Source: RZYY01 sp036794825 (lineage in GTDB: Bacteria; Bacteroidota; Bacteroidia; Bacteroidales; 4484-276). From it: DNA of 21,873 nt. The DNA is taken from assembly GCA_036794825.1 (NCBI GenBank), contig DAIRGA010000048.1:1-21873 (forward strand). Direction: 5' to 3'. Position 1 is the first letter of the stretch; each line of letters begins with the position of its first letter. Shown piece by piece: positions 1 to 8,957 of this stretch. The notes beneath the pieces are model-generated. The model had not been told where the DNA came from. It was given only the letters and a program-made list of their open reading frames with translations, and did not search any database. The position numbers were made by a program, and so were the translations under genes.

Positions 1-281
1 ATGTCAGCAAAGGTTTGCAGCAGTTTGCAGACCGTGACTGACGGGGCGGTGCTGTATCAAAAGTGTAGATTTTAGTGTATGTTTTGTCTTTAATGGATGC
101 TACCATGAGTGGTAAAAAACAGAATGATGAAGGTCTTTTTGGATCAACTTTGAATCCAGGGGCAAGCTGCATGTCCACAACATGATGATGATTGTGGTTG
201 AAAAGTTTTAAAATTTAATTATTTCAGATTTAAAAGAATGATTTGCGCGAATTTACACTATTCCAATAATACTAATATAAA
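1..281. other. Upstream flank, no supported gene
   Basis: I see no convincing gene here. A 26-codon ORF starts at 105 and stops at 185 (MSGKKQNDEGLFGS...), and a 24-codon ORF runs from 1 to 75. Neither has recognisable features, and both may be chance ORFs or debris of an upstream gene. The last 90 bases before hsdR are strongly AT-rich and probably hold its promoter, but I find no clean TAnnTTTG element. TATGTTTTG at 78-86 is one base too long for that consensus. Confidence 0.4.
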
Positions 282-3074
282 ATGACAAATCAGAATCCTG
301 AGCAACTAGCCCGTGACCATATTGACAAGCAATTGCTTGATTGTGGCTGGCTTATTCAGGATAAGTCAAAAATTAATTTGGCTGCCGGACAGGGCATTGC
401 AGTTAGAGAATACCAAACAGATGTTGGTCCGGCTGACTATGTTTTGTTCGTTGCGAGAAAACCTGTTGGTGTAATTGAAGCCAAGAAACCGGAAGAAGGT
501 GTTCATTTGGTTACTGATGTGGAGAACCAATCTGCTAATTATGCTTATGCAAAACTCAAATACCTGAATAACGACCCACTTCCGTTTGTTTATGAAAGCA
601 CCGGAGAGATAACGCGTTTTACCGACTACCGAGACCCAAAACCACGATCAAGAAATGTGTTCACTTTTCACCGACCGGAGACATTTGCCAAATGGATTAA
701 AGAAGACAAAACATTAAGAGCGAGATTTTTTGACTTGCCCGAACTTCTTGAAGAGGGTCTGAGAGATTGCCAGATAAAAGCCATCACAAAGCTTGACATT
801 TCTTTCAAAGAGAACCGTCCACGGGCATTGATTCAAATGGCAACAGGCTCTGGTAAAACTTTTACTGCCATCACTTTCATCTATCGCTTACTGAAATTTA
901 CAAAAGCGAAACGGATTTTATTTCTGGTTGACACAAAGAACCTGGGCGAACAAGCTGAACAGGAGTTTATGGCATTTGTGCCGAATGACGACAACCGAAA
1001 GTTTACAGAACTTTATGGCGTAACCCGACTAAAATCATCATTCGTCCCGAATAACAGTCAGGTATGTATCTCAACCATCCAGCGTTTTTACTCCATTTTG
1101 AAAGGTGAAGAATTGGACGAATCAGCAGAAGAAACCAATCCGGGTGAATTCAGATGGGAGAAACGGGTACCTGTTCCTGTGGCATACAACTCAAAAGTAC
1201 CGGTTGAGTTTTTTGATTTCGTTATTATTGACGAGTGCCACCGCAGCATTTACAACCTTTGGAAACAGGTGCTGGATTATTTCGACAGCTTTTTGATTGG
1301 TTTGACTGCAACTCCTGACAATAGAACTTTTGGTTTCTTCAATCAAAACGTGGTGAGTGAATACACCCACGAGCAAGCCGTTACAGATGGTGTAAATGTG
1401 GGCTTCAATGTTTACACTATTGAAACTGAAATCTCCAAAAAAGGTAGTGTGATTTGGAAAGGTGAATATGTTGACCATAGAGAAAAGCTTTCCAGAAAAA
1501 AGCGCTGGGAGCAGTTGGATGAGGATATTAACTATTCGAACAAGCAACTGGATGATGAAGTGGTGAACCCCAACCAAATCCGGTTAATCATCAAAACATT
1601 TGCAGCGCATTTGCCTGAAATGTTTCCCGAACGCTTTGATGAACAAGGTGTTTTTGAAGTTCCAAAGACGTTGATTTTTGCCAAGACCGATTCTCATGCC
1701 GATGACATCATCCAAATTGTCCGTGAAGAGTTTGGTGAAGAAAACAAGTTCTGCAAAAAAATCACATACAATACGGAAGACCCAAAAGGCACTTTGGCTC
1801 AATTCAGAAATGATTATTTGCCAAGAATTGCTGTAACTGTGGACATGATTGCCACAGGCACAGATGTAAAGCCATTGGAATGCTTGCTCTTTATGCGGGA
1901 TGTGAAAAGCCGCAACTACTTTGAGCAAATGAAAGGCCGGGGAACCCGAAGCATTGATTTTGATGCTCTAAAAAAGGTAACACCTACCGCAAAGTACACA
2001 AAAAACCATTTTGTAATTGTAGATGCCATTGGCGTAACCAAAAGTTTGAAAACCGATAGCCGACCATTGGAGAAAAAGCCCGGTGTGCCTTTGAAAGATT
2101 TGTTGGGCGCCATTGCAGTGGGTGCAAGAGACGAAGATTTGTTTACATCCTTAGCAGGTAGATTAGCCCGTTTGGATAAACAGGTAACGGAAAAAGAAAA
2201 AACCACCTTTCAGGAAAAAGCAGATGGAAAAACCATTTCACAAGTGGTAAAAGAATTGCTGAACGCTTACAATCCTGACACGCTGGAAGAAATTCGCCAC
2301 AAGGTGGAAACGCAGTATGCAGGTGAATCTCCTGTACTGAAAGACGAAAAATACAATGAACTGGTTAACGCATTGCAAGAAAAAGCGGCTTCGGTGTTCA
2401 ACGGCGATTTGAATACCTACATTGAAAATGTAAGAAAAGCCCATTCACAGGTGATTGACCACATTAACCCCGACAAATTGCTGAATGTAGGTTGGGATAA
2501 GGACAACACTGAAAAAGCTCAAACATTAATTCAAGACTTTACCGCATGGATTGAAAGCCACAAAGATGAAATCACTGCTTTGCAGATTTTTTACAGCCAG
2601 CCCTACCGCAGACGGGAACTGACTTACAAAATGATAAGGGAGGTGTATGAACTGCTGAAAACCGAAAAACCGTTATTGGCGCCTTTGCATGTATGGCGTG
2701 CCTTTGAGCAATTAGGCGCTTCGACTGGCTCAGCACCCAACGGCTCACCTAAAAATGAATTAATTGCTTTGGTTTCGTTGATACGCAAAGTAAGTGGCAT
2801 TGATGCCAACCTTACTGCCTTTGACAAAACGGTGGACAAAAACTTTCAGGATTGGGTGTTTAGAAAACAAGCCGGAACATTAAAATTTACCGAAGAACAA
2901 ATGCAATGGCTACGCATGATAAAGGATTATGTTGCCAATAGCTTTCACATTGATAGGGAGGATTTCGATTTGAATCCATTTAATGCCCAAGGCGGATTGG
3001 GCAAGATGTGGCAATTGTTTGGCGACAAGACAGAGGAAATTATTAATGAACTAAATGAGGCGTTGGCGGCATAA
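282..3074 (+). CDS. hsdR: Type I restriction enzyme subunit R (HsdR)
   Basis: This is the motor and nuclease subunit of a Type I restriction-modification complex. It translocates DNA using ATP and cuts unmethylated DNA far from the recognition site. The 930-aa protein has an N-terminal PD-(D/E)xK nuclease domain (D52 in GPADY, then E66-A-K68). A superfamily 2 helicase core follows: Walker A ATGSGKT at 187-193, DECH box at 317-320, LTATP at 341-345, and a GRGTR motif VI further on. The C-terminal ~350 residues fit the EcoEI-type R C-terminal region. Length is in the usual range for the family. The start is chosen because the N-terminal helix and nuclease domain follow directly and the upstream sequence is non-coding AT-rich DNA. 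It is the first gene of a six-gene operon whose partners hsdS and hsdM lie 3.4 and 5.9 kb downstream, separated by other defence-type genes. All catalytic motifs are present, so it is probably active. Confidence 0.97.
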   Translation: MTNQNPEQLARDHIDKQLLDCGWLIQDKSKINLAAGQGIAVREYQTDVGPADYVLFVARKPVGVIEAKKPEEGVHLVTDVENQSANYAYAKLKYLNNDPLPFVYESTGEITRFTDYRDPKPRSRNVFTFHRPETFAKWIKEDKTLRARFFDLPELLEEGLRDCQIKAITKLDISFKENRPRALIQMATGSGKTFTAITFIYRLLKFTKAKRILFLVDTKNLGEQAEQEFMAFVPNDDNRKFTELYGVTRLKSSFVPNNSQVCISTIQRFYSILKGEELDESAEETNPGEFRWEKRVPVPVAYNSKVPVEFFDFVIIDECHRSIYNLWKQVLDYFDSFLIGLTATPDNRTFGFFNQNVVSEYTHEQAVTDGVNVGFNVYTIETEISKKGSVIWKGEYVDHREKLSRKKRWEQLDEDINYSNKQLDDEVVNPNQIRLIIKTFAAHLPEMFPERFDEQGVFEVPKTLIFAKTDSHADDIIQIVREEFGEENKFCKKITYNTEDPKGTLAQFRNDYLPRIAVTVDMIATGTDVKPLECLLFMRDVKSRNYFEQMKGRGTRSIDFDALKKVTPTAKYTKNHFVIVDAIGVTKSLKTDSRPLEKKPGVPLKDLLGAIAVGARDEDLFTSLAGRLARLDKQVTEKEKTTFQEKADGKTISQVVKELLNAYNPDTLEEIRHKVETQYAGESPVLKDEKYNELVNALQEKAASVFNGDLNTYIENVRKAHSQVIDHINPDKLLNVGWDKDNTEKAQTLIQDFTAWIESHKDEITALQIFYSQPYRRRELTYKMIREVYELLKTEKPLLAPLHVWRAFEQLGASTGSAPNGSPKNELIALVSLIRKVSGIDANLTAFDKTVDKNFQDWVFRKQAGTLKFTEEQMQWLRMIKDYVANSFHIDREDFDLNPFNAQGGLGKMWQLFGDKTEEIINELNEALAA

Positions 3075-3102
3075 TATTTAACTTTGCAAAAAATAGAAAG
3101 CG

Positions 3103-4116
3103 ATGAAGAGTCATTATATAAAGGAAATATTCAGATCATTTGTAAACCAGGATAAGGAGAAATTTCTTCAAAATGCTTATGCATTGATTTCTGATGAGAG
3201 AAAATTAAATCATCAATTATTTGCAAATGAATTAAAAGATATAATTGAGCAAGTTGACATTAGGCCAAGTATGGTGCAAGAAGTCGACTACAGCAAAAGT
3301 TATAAAAAAAATATGCCTATTCCAAGAGACAATGAAAAAGGATTTCCGCTTTTAGAATTGAAAGAATTTAATCTTAGTTGGAATGATTTGATAATGAGTG
3401 ACGAGAAAAAAACTCATTTACATAGCATTGAGAAAGGGTTTTGGAATAAAGAAATACTGAGTTCTTATGGAATAAAACCAAAGCAAAAAGTCCTTTTTTA
3501 TGGGGTGCCAGGTACAGGCAAAACGCTTACTGCAAAAATTTTAAGTTGTGTACTTGGCTATCCTTTAGTTTATGTCAGATTTGATGCTATTGTTTCTTCG
3601 TATTTGGGCGAAACTGCAACGAACTTGAAAAAGATTTTTGATTTTATTGAAAAAGGCCAATGGGTGGTGCTTTTAGATGAATTTGATGTAGTTGGCAAAC
3701 ATAGAGATGACCAATATGAACATGGTGAGATTAAGAGAGTGGTCAATAATTTCATGCAATTACTAGATAGCTTTAATGGTGATAGTTTGATTATTGCAGC
3801 CACTAATCACGAACAACTTTTGGATCCAGGACTTTGGAGAAGATTCGACGATATTATACATTTTGAACTACCTGATGAATTTGAAAGAGAGAAGTTATTT
3901 CAGTTTTACTTCAAATCGGTTAAAAAAGTCAATTTAGATTACCTTAAGCTTGCAGAATTAAGTATTGGCTTGTCAGCAGCTGATATTACCCAAATTGTCT
4001 ATGAATCAATAAGAAAAATGATAATTGAAAACAAATCTGATATTACAATTGAATTAATCAGTGATATCATAGAGATGTTTTTAAAAAGGAAAAAGCTTGA
4101 ACCCAAAAAAATCTAA
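3103..4116 (+). CDS. ietA: AAA+ ATPase, IetA-like partner of S8 protease
   Basis: A 337-aa protein with an ~100-residue N-terminal region of unknown fold and then one classical AAA+ module. Walker A is GVPGTGKT at 134-141, Walker B VVLLDE at 188-193, sensor 1 Asn is N235 in AATN, and the arginine-finger region is RR at 246-247. It starts 28 nt after hsdR and ends 2 nt before the subtilisin-like gene, so the ATPase and protease are very probably co-translated. An AAA+ ATPase immediately followed by a large S8 protease is the known layout of the IetAS module, described as a plasmid stability pair and reported as an antiphage system. The ATPase presumably controls or feeds the protease (inference). 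The symbol rests on architecture and pairing, not on a sequence search. It could also be another AAA+ and S8 pair. Confidence 0.83.
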   Translation: MKSHYIKEIFRSFVNQDKEKFLQNAYALISDERKLNHQLFANELKDIIEQVDIRPSMVQEVDYSKSYKKNMPIPRDNEKGFPLLELKEFNLSWNDLIMSDEKKTHLHSIEKGFWNKEILSSYGIKPKQKVLFYGVPGTGKTLTAKILSCVLGYPLVYVRFDAIVSSYLGETATNLKKIFDFIEKGQWVVLLDEFDVVGKHRDDQYEHGEIKRVVNNFMQLLDSFNGDSLIIAATNHEQLLDPGLWRRFDDIIHFELPDEFEREKLFQFYFKSVKKVNLDYLKLAELSIGLSAADITQIVYESIRKMIIENKSDITIELISDIIEMFLKRKKLEPKKI

Positions 4117-4118
4117 TT

Positions 4119-6488
4119 ATGGCAGAGCATCTTGAACTACCATTTATTCCTGAGAATTATAACCGTCCAGTCCGTCCGGGGTTTGGTACTAAAAGAATAC
4201 AAAGAAATACTCAGCAAAAACAACTGTTCTATCGTTCTTCAATTGAAAAATTTAATGAGTTTCAATTATCCCAATCTGAAAAGAAAAATAGATTCTCTGG
4301 CTTTTTCAACCCTCAACTCATTTTTAAAATTTTATTGAATGCTAAAGAGAATGAGGATTCTTTTAGAGATGAAATGCATAGATCGAATATTCAAATTATT
4401 TCCCCATCGCCTGATAAAGCTGGTTATTGGGTTGCTTTTACTGATGAAGAAGACTTGCGTACCTTTAGAAATAGAATCGCTAATTATTCCTCAGAAAGAC
4501 GTCAATATGATATGTTTAATGCTATTGCTGCATTCGATCTGATACCTAAAGAGGAGAAAATTGGAGCGAATTTGCGAAGCTACGAATTTCAACCAGATCA
4601 AAAAATCTATGTTGATGTTGAAATTTGGAGAATGCCTGATAGGCAAATATTAGCATTTATTGCTGGTATTGAACAAGTGATTCTGACCAAAGGATGCCGA
4701 GTAACTGACAGATTGATAAAAAGAAATTTCTGTCTATTTAGAGTTTGGGCAAATAAAGAAGTAATAGATTTATTGCTTGACTGTAATGAAGTATGTTTTG
4801 CAGATTTACCCCCAAAACCTTACATCAACTTTAGCTATTTAAATCAGGAATTAGAAAACCTTCCCGTTATAAATGAGCTCACTGATGAATCTGCAGCTAT
4901 AGCAGTATTAGATTCCGGTATTGTTTCAAATCATCCTCTTTTCCAAAATGCTGTTGCCAATGAATATCCAGATGCAGACGGTGTGATTTCTGATGATAGT
5001 GGACATGGAACCAAGGTTGCCGGAATTGCTTTATATGGAGATATTAAAAAATGTATTGATGATAGGAAGTTTCGACAAAGCATCTGGATTATTTCTGCCA
5101 AAATTATGTTTGATGACGGCCAAGGTAATCCACAATATGATCCAGAGAAGTTATTAGAGCATGAATTACAGGATATTGTATTTGAAATTCGTAACAACAA
5201 TCCAAATTGCAGAGTTTTTAATCTTTCTATTGGAAATAGAGCCAACAAAGCTTTTGAACTTCGTAAGCAATTCAACCTGGCTGTTTTATTGGATGAACTG
5301 GCCAAAGATTTTGATATTATTTTTACAGTCTCGGCAGGAAACATACCAATAAATGAAATCAATTTAGATGCCTATCCAGAATACTATCTCGAAAACGTAT
5401 CCGATTACAAAATAATTGACCCTGCATCTGCAGCATTGGCAATTACTGTTGGAAGTATAGCACATGAAGTTGCTCCTTTAGACAATAATCCCGGCGATTT
5501 GCATTTTTCCCCTGCTACGGTTAATCATCCATCTCCTTTTACATGTTCTGGCCCGGGATTTAAAGGAATGATTAAACCGGAGTTTGTGGAATATGGTGGA
5601 AATCTCATTACAAATAGATACTCCGGAATTAACAATTTGTCGGCTAAAGTTTTATCCTTAAATAAAAACTTTGTTTCAGATGGTAGATTATTTAGCGTAG
5701 ATGTTGGAACAAGTTTATCTTGTCCAAAGGTTGCGCATCAATTGGCTCTGTTAATTAATAAGTATCCGGAAAAGGGGAATAATATGATTAAAGCCCTTCT
5801 GCTGTCGTCTGCTAAAATTCCAAATGAGCGTCCTGCTGGATTTAGTGGCATAACAAAAAATAGTCCTGATAAAGATTTACTCCCTTTAATGAATTTATAT
5901 GGTTATGGATTGCCTTCATTAAAAGAAGCAATAGAATCGGAAGAAGATAAAGTACTTTTAATCAGGGAAAACAGAATTGGCCTGAATAAAATACAACTCT
6001 ATAAAATTGAATTGCCGGATATACTATTTACTGAGCGTGGGAAAAGAATTATTTCAGTGACTTTAGTTTACAATCCTCCTGTAAGTAAAAACAGATTAGA
6101 CTATCTATCTTGTTCAATGGGATTCACTTTGTATCGGGACACACTGATTGAAGTTGTCAGTCGAGCCTATCAACAAGTTCAAATTGAAGAAGATCATGAT
6201 ATAGAAAATGTTGAGGAAAAAATTAAATTGCCACAAATAAAGCTACAACCTGGAACCAATTTAAGAAATAAAGGGGTTCATCAAAAAGGATCAACTTATT
6301 TTGACAGATTAACCTGGAATAAAGAGCTTCCGTTGGTACTTGCTATTGTATGCCAAAACAAGCACTTACGGGACGAGAATTATATGCAGGATTACGCTGT
6401 AATAGTAAAAATTGTGCACGAAGGAAATACGGAACTTTATAACCAAATCAGATTGCGCAATTTAGCAAGGGCACAAATAAGAGGATAA
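4119..6488 (+). CDS. ietS: Subtilisin-like S8 serine protease, IetS-like
   Basis: A 789-aa protein with the full subtilase catalytic set: Asp265 in VLDSGI, His296 in SGHGT, the oxyanion Asn408 in SAGN, and Ser532 in GTSLSCP. The protease domain spans about 255-600. An ~250-residue N-terminal region precedes it, and a ~190-residue C-terminal region follows. There is no signal peptide, so it should act in the cytoplasm, unlike secreted subtilases. The position 2 nt behind the AAA+ gene matches the IetAS arrangement, in which both the ATPase and the protease are needed for defence. The substrate is unknown. Because the catalytic residues are intact, an abortive-infection or toxin-like proteolysis released on infection is plausible (inference). 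Its place inside a Type I restriction operon is unusual. Confidence 0.85.
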   Translation: MAEHLELPFIPENYNRPVRPGFGTKRIQRNTQQKQLFYRSSIEKFNEFQLSQSEKKNRFSGFFNPQLIFKILLNAKENEDSFRDEMHRSNIQIISPSPDKAGYWVAFTDEEDLRTFRNRIANYSSERRQYDMFNAIAAFDLIPKEEKIGANLRSYEFQPDQKIYVDVEIWRMPDRQILAFIAGIEQVILTKGCRVTDRLIKRNFCLFRVWANKEVIDLLLDCNEVCFADLPPKPYINFSYLNQELENLPVINELTDESAAIAVLDSGIVSNHPLFQNAVANEYPDADGVISDDSGHGTKVAGIALYGDIKKCIDDRKFRQSIWIISAKIMFDDGQGNPQYDPEKLLEHELQDIVFEIRNNNPNCRVFNLSIGNRANKAFELRKQFNLAVLLDELAKDFDIIFTVSAGNIPINEINLDAYPEYYLENVSDYKIIDPASAALAITVGSIAHEVAPLDNNPGDLHFSPATVNHPSPFTCSGPGFKGMIKPEFVEYGGNLITNRYSGINNLSAKVLSLNKNFVSDGRLFSVDVGTSLSCPKVAHQLALLINKYPEKGNNMIKALLLSSAKIPNERPAGFSGITKNSPDKDLLPLMNLYGYGLPSLKEAIESEEDKVLLIRENRIGLNKIQLYKIELPDILFTERGKRIISVTLVYNPPVSKNRLDYLSCSMGFTLYRDTLIEVVSRAYQQVQIEEDHDIENVEEKIKLPQIKLQPGTNLRNKGVHQKGSTYFDRLTWNKELPLVLAIVCQNKHLRDENYMQDYAVIVKIVHEGNTELYNQIRLRNLARAQIRG

Positions 6489-6503
6489 TCTGCTAAGAAA
6501 TTA

Positions 6504-7733
6504 ATGACTGAGAAAAACAACATACCTAAAGACAAACAATTAATAAAGTTGGGAGAAGTTTGCACTTACTCCAAAGGGAAGAAGCCGACTGTTTTGAGTG
6601 ATTTAAAAACGATGGAATGTTCTATTCCATACATAAATATTAAAGCATTTGAAAAAGGAGTATTTGATGAATACACAAATGGCGAAAAATGCAATTTATG
6701 TAATGATGATGATTTACTAATGGTTTGGGACGGAGCAAGATGTGGTTTAATCGGCAAAGCTAAAAAAGGTGCAGTAGGTTCAACTCTGATGAAGATTCTT
6801 CCAAAGGAAAATATCCACAAAGAATACTTGTATCACTTTATCAGTTCAAAGTTTTGGACTTTAAACACTAAACCAAAAGGTGTTGGAATTCCACATATAG
6901 AACCAACATTAATTTGGAACTTTGAATTAGTTGTTCCCCCACTTACCGAACAACGCGCCATCGTGACCAAAATAGAAGAACTCCTCAGCGAATTAGAAAA
7001 CGGCAAACAACAACTGCTCATCGCACAACAGCAATTAAAAGTTTACAGGCAAAGTTTGTTGAAATGGGCTTTTGAAGGAAAACTCACAAATAAAAATGTA
7101 AAAGAAGGTGAATTGCCAGAGGGGTGGAAATGGGTTAAATTAAATGAAATTTGTAAAATTATTGGAGGTGTTACAAAAGGAAAAGATTACAAAGGAAAAC
7201 AAACAATCTCATTGCCATATTTGAGAGTCGCCAATGTTCAAGATGGATATTTGGATTTGAAAATTATTAAAACAATAGAAGTCCTACCAACGGATTTGGA
7301 AAAGTATCGACTAGTCTATGGAGATATACTATATACTGAAGGTGGAGATAAAGATAAATTAGGTAGAGGAACAATTTGGAAAAATGAATTAGAAAACTGT
7401 ATCCATCAAAATCATATTTTCAGAGCAAGACCTCTTTCCGAAAGCAGTAATTCAAAATACATCGCATATTATTCCCAGACTAAATTTGCTAAAAGCTATT
7501 TCTATAAATATGGAAAGCAAACAACTAATCTTGCTTCTATAAATCTTACGATTCTATCCGGGCTGCCTTTGCCGATTTGCTCTTTGAAAGAACAACAACT
7601 CATAGTCTCCGAATTAGAAAGTAAACTTACGGTATGTGATAAAATCGAAGAAACCATCAGCCAAAGCTTGCAACAGGCAGAATCCTTGAGGCAGAGTATT
7701 TTGAAGCAGGCGTTTGAGGGGAAACTAATTTAA
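6504..7733 (+). CDS. hsdS: Type I restriction-modification specificity subunit S (HsdS)
   Basis: This is the DNA-recognition subunit, which sets the bipartite target sequence for both methylation and cleavage. The 409-aa protein has the classical duplicated layout: target recognition domain 1 at about 10-145, conserved helical spacer 1 at about 146-194, target recognition domain 2 at about 205-355, and conserved spacer 2 at about 359-409. The two helical repeats end in nearly the same motif (RQSLLKWAFEGKL and RQSILKQAFEGKL), which is the hallmark of HsdS internal symmetry. It begins 15 nt after the S8 protease gene and ends 6 nt before the MBL gene, so it sits in the same transcript. No truncation is visible, and both TRDs appear complete. 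The recognition sequence cannot be deduced from the protein by eye. Confidence 0.96.
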   Translation: MTEKNNIPKDKQLIKLGEVCTYSKGKKPTVLSDLKTMECSIPYINIKAFEKGVFDEYTNGEKCNLCNDDDLLMVWDGARCGLIGKAKKGAVGSTLMKILPKENIHKEYLYHFISSKFWTLNTKPKGVGIPHIEPTLIWNFELVVPPLTEQRAIVTKIEELLSELENGKQQLLIAQQQLKVYRQSLLKWAFEGKLTNKNVKEGELPEGWKWVKLNEICKIIGGVTKGKDYKGKQTISLPYLRVANVQDGYLDLKIIKTIEVLPTDLEKYRLVYGDILYTEGGDKDKLGRGTIWKNELENCIHQNHIFRARPLSESSNSKYIAYYSQTKFAKSYFYKYGKQTTNLASINLTILSGLPLPICSLKEQQLIVSELESKLTVCDKIEETISQSLQQAESLRQSILKQAFEGKLI

Positions 7734-7739
7734 AAATCA

Positions 7740-8957
7740 ATGAATTACTATTACCATAAAAGACGATACCCTGATGATGTACTTGTGTACATCGAAGAAT
7801 ACAATAAGGAAACAGGGGTCGTTTTATTTGACTTCTTGGATTCAAATGAATATAACTCATTTACCGAAATTGGAGGTTTAGATAATTCGTTATCTAATCC
7901 ATCAATGGTTCTGCTATCCAATTACAACCAAAGGACAATCCAAGAAAACACTATTTACGCTATTAAAAAAAATGTTATTGAGAATTGGCGAGAATTGAAT
8001 TTAATTAATTTTGATAATCAAAATTCATTTCTTATAGGTTATACTATTGAGCTAACATCGGAGATTAATCAAATCTTCTTTGAATCAGTCTCCCTAAATG
8101 ACTTCTTTGACTTTTTTCTGAATTACTATATGAGAGGTAGCGGAAATTTAAAGTTGCTTCCTGTTGATGTAAAAGGAAAATTAAATGTTACAATCAGGAA
8201 TGTAGGACAAGGTAATTGGAATGAAATAAATGAAAATGATAGAATTTCAATAGTTTTTGATGCAGGTGCTTCAATGTACGCTACTAAAACTGATATTAGA
8301 AACATAATTGGGAATAGGGCAGCTAAATATTTTACAGAAAAACCCGGTTTAATATTATCGCATTGGGATAAAGATCATTATCATTCATTAGTTGGTATGA
8401 CAGATGCCGAACTAGCCAATTTTTCCTTCTTCATTTGTCGTGATAGAGTACCCAACCTAACAAGCAGAGTTTTATTCGGAAGAATTATTTCTGCGATTGG
8501 GTCAGCTAATACATATACAATTGCAGCGGAACCTAGAAGTGCAAGAGGTGGTCATACACATCTAATCCCACTGATGCCATTGTCGAGTCAATTAATGATT
8601 TACAACGCACAGCATCATAAGAATAGAAACATCTCTGGGTTAGTAATTTCATTAAAAACTAAGGAAGCCAGTATCATTCTATCAGGCGATTGTCACTATG
8701 AACAAATCTCAGTTGATATTTTACCTCACTTAAACTTTAAGCATAAGCACAATTTAGTGGTACCTCATCACGGAGGTAAAGCAGGAAATTATGTGTATAA
8801 TTTACCAAGAAACGTAACCCCTGACAATGCAATTATTTCAGTTGGTCCAAATAACTATGGTCATCCAATGCTGAATTATACAAGGGCTTTAGCACTTGAT
8901 TGGTTTATAGTACAAAGTACACAAAGTGTAAATAACGACATTACAATAAATTTATGA
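7740..8957 (+). CDS. ComEC-like metallo-beta-lactamase-fold protein in RM operon
   Basis: A 405-aa protein in two parts. Residues 1-~145 are not recognised. Residues ~146-405 look like an MBL-fold domain of the ComEC type. The opening strand carries VGQGNW at 155-160, where ComEC proteins usually have VGQGD. The metal-binding motif is HWDKDH at 208-213, the HxDxDH version of the family's HxHxDH. Later metal-site motifs are GDCHY at 316-320 and PHHGG at 342-346. There is no membrane segment, so this is not ComEC itself. Such domains are hydrolases, often nucleases or phosphodiesterases. The gene starts 6 nt after hsdS and its stop overlaps the hsdM start (ATGA, 8954-8957), so it is probably translationally coupled to the methylase. 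A role as an accessory nuclease or nucleotide hydrolase in restriction is inference. Confidence 0.82.
   Translation: MNYYYHKRRYPDDVLVYIEEYNKETGVVLFDFLDSNEYNSFTEIGGLDNSLSNPSMVLLSNYNQRTIQENTIYAIKKNVIENWRELNLINFDNQNSFLIGYTIELTSEINQIFFESVSLNDFFDFFLNYYMRGSGNLKLLPVDVKGKLNVTIRNVGQGNWNEINENDRISIVFDAGASMYATKTDIRNIIGNRAAKYFTEKPGLILSHWDKDHYHSLVGMTDAELANFSFFICRDRVPNLTSRVLFGRIISAIGSANTYTIAAEPRSARGGHTHLIPLMPLSSQLMIYNAQHHKNRNISGLVISLKTKEASIILSGDCHYEQISVDILPHLNFKHKHNLVVPHHGGKAGNYVYNLPRNVTPDNAIISVGPNNYGHPMLNYTRALALDWFIVQSTQSVNNDITINL

Noticed and set aside
105..185. 26-codon ORF before hsdR
   Set aside because: No family match, no conserved features and no ribosome binding site; it may be chance or debris.
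1191..2839. Several minus-strand ORFs of 68-128 codons inside hsdR
   Set aside because: They are antisense to a complete hsdR gene with intact motifs, and their translations lack any domain character.
7740..8957. Calling the MBL protein ComEC (DNA uptake channel)
   Set aside because: It has no transmembrane helices and no competence domain; only the MBL-type motifs are shared.
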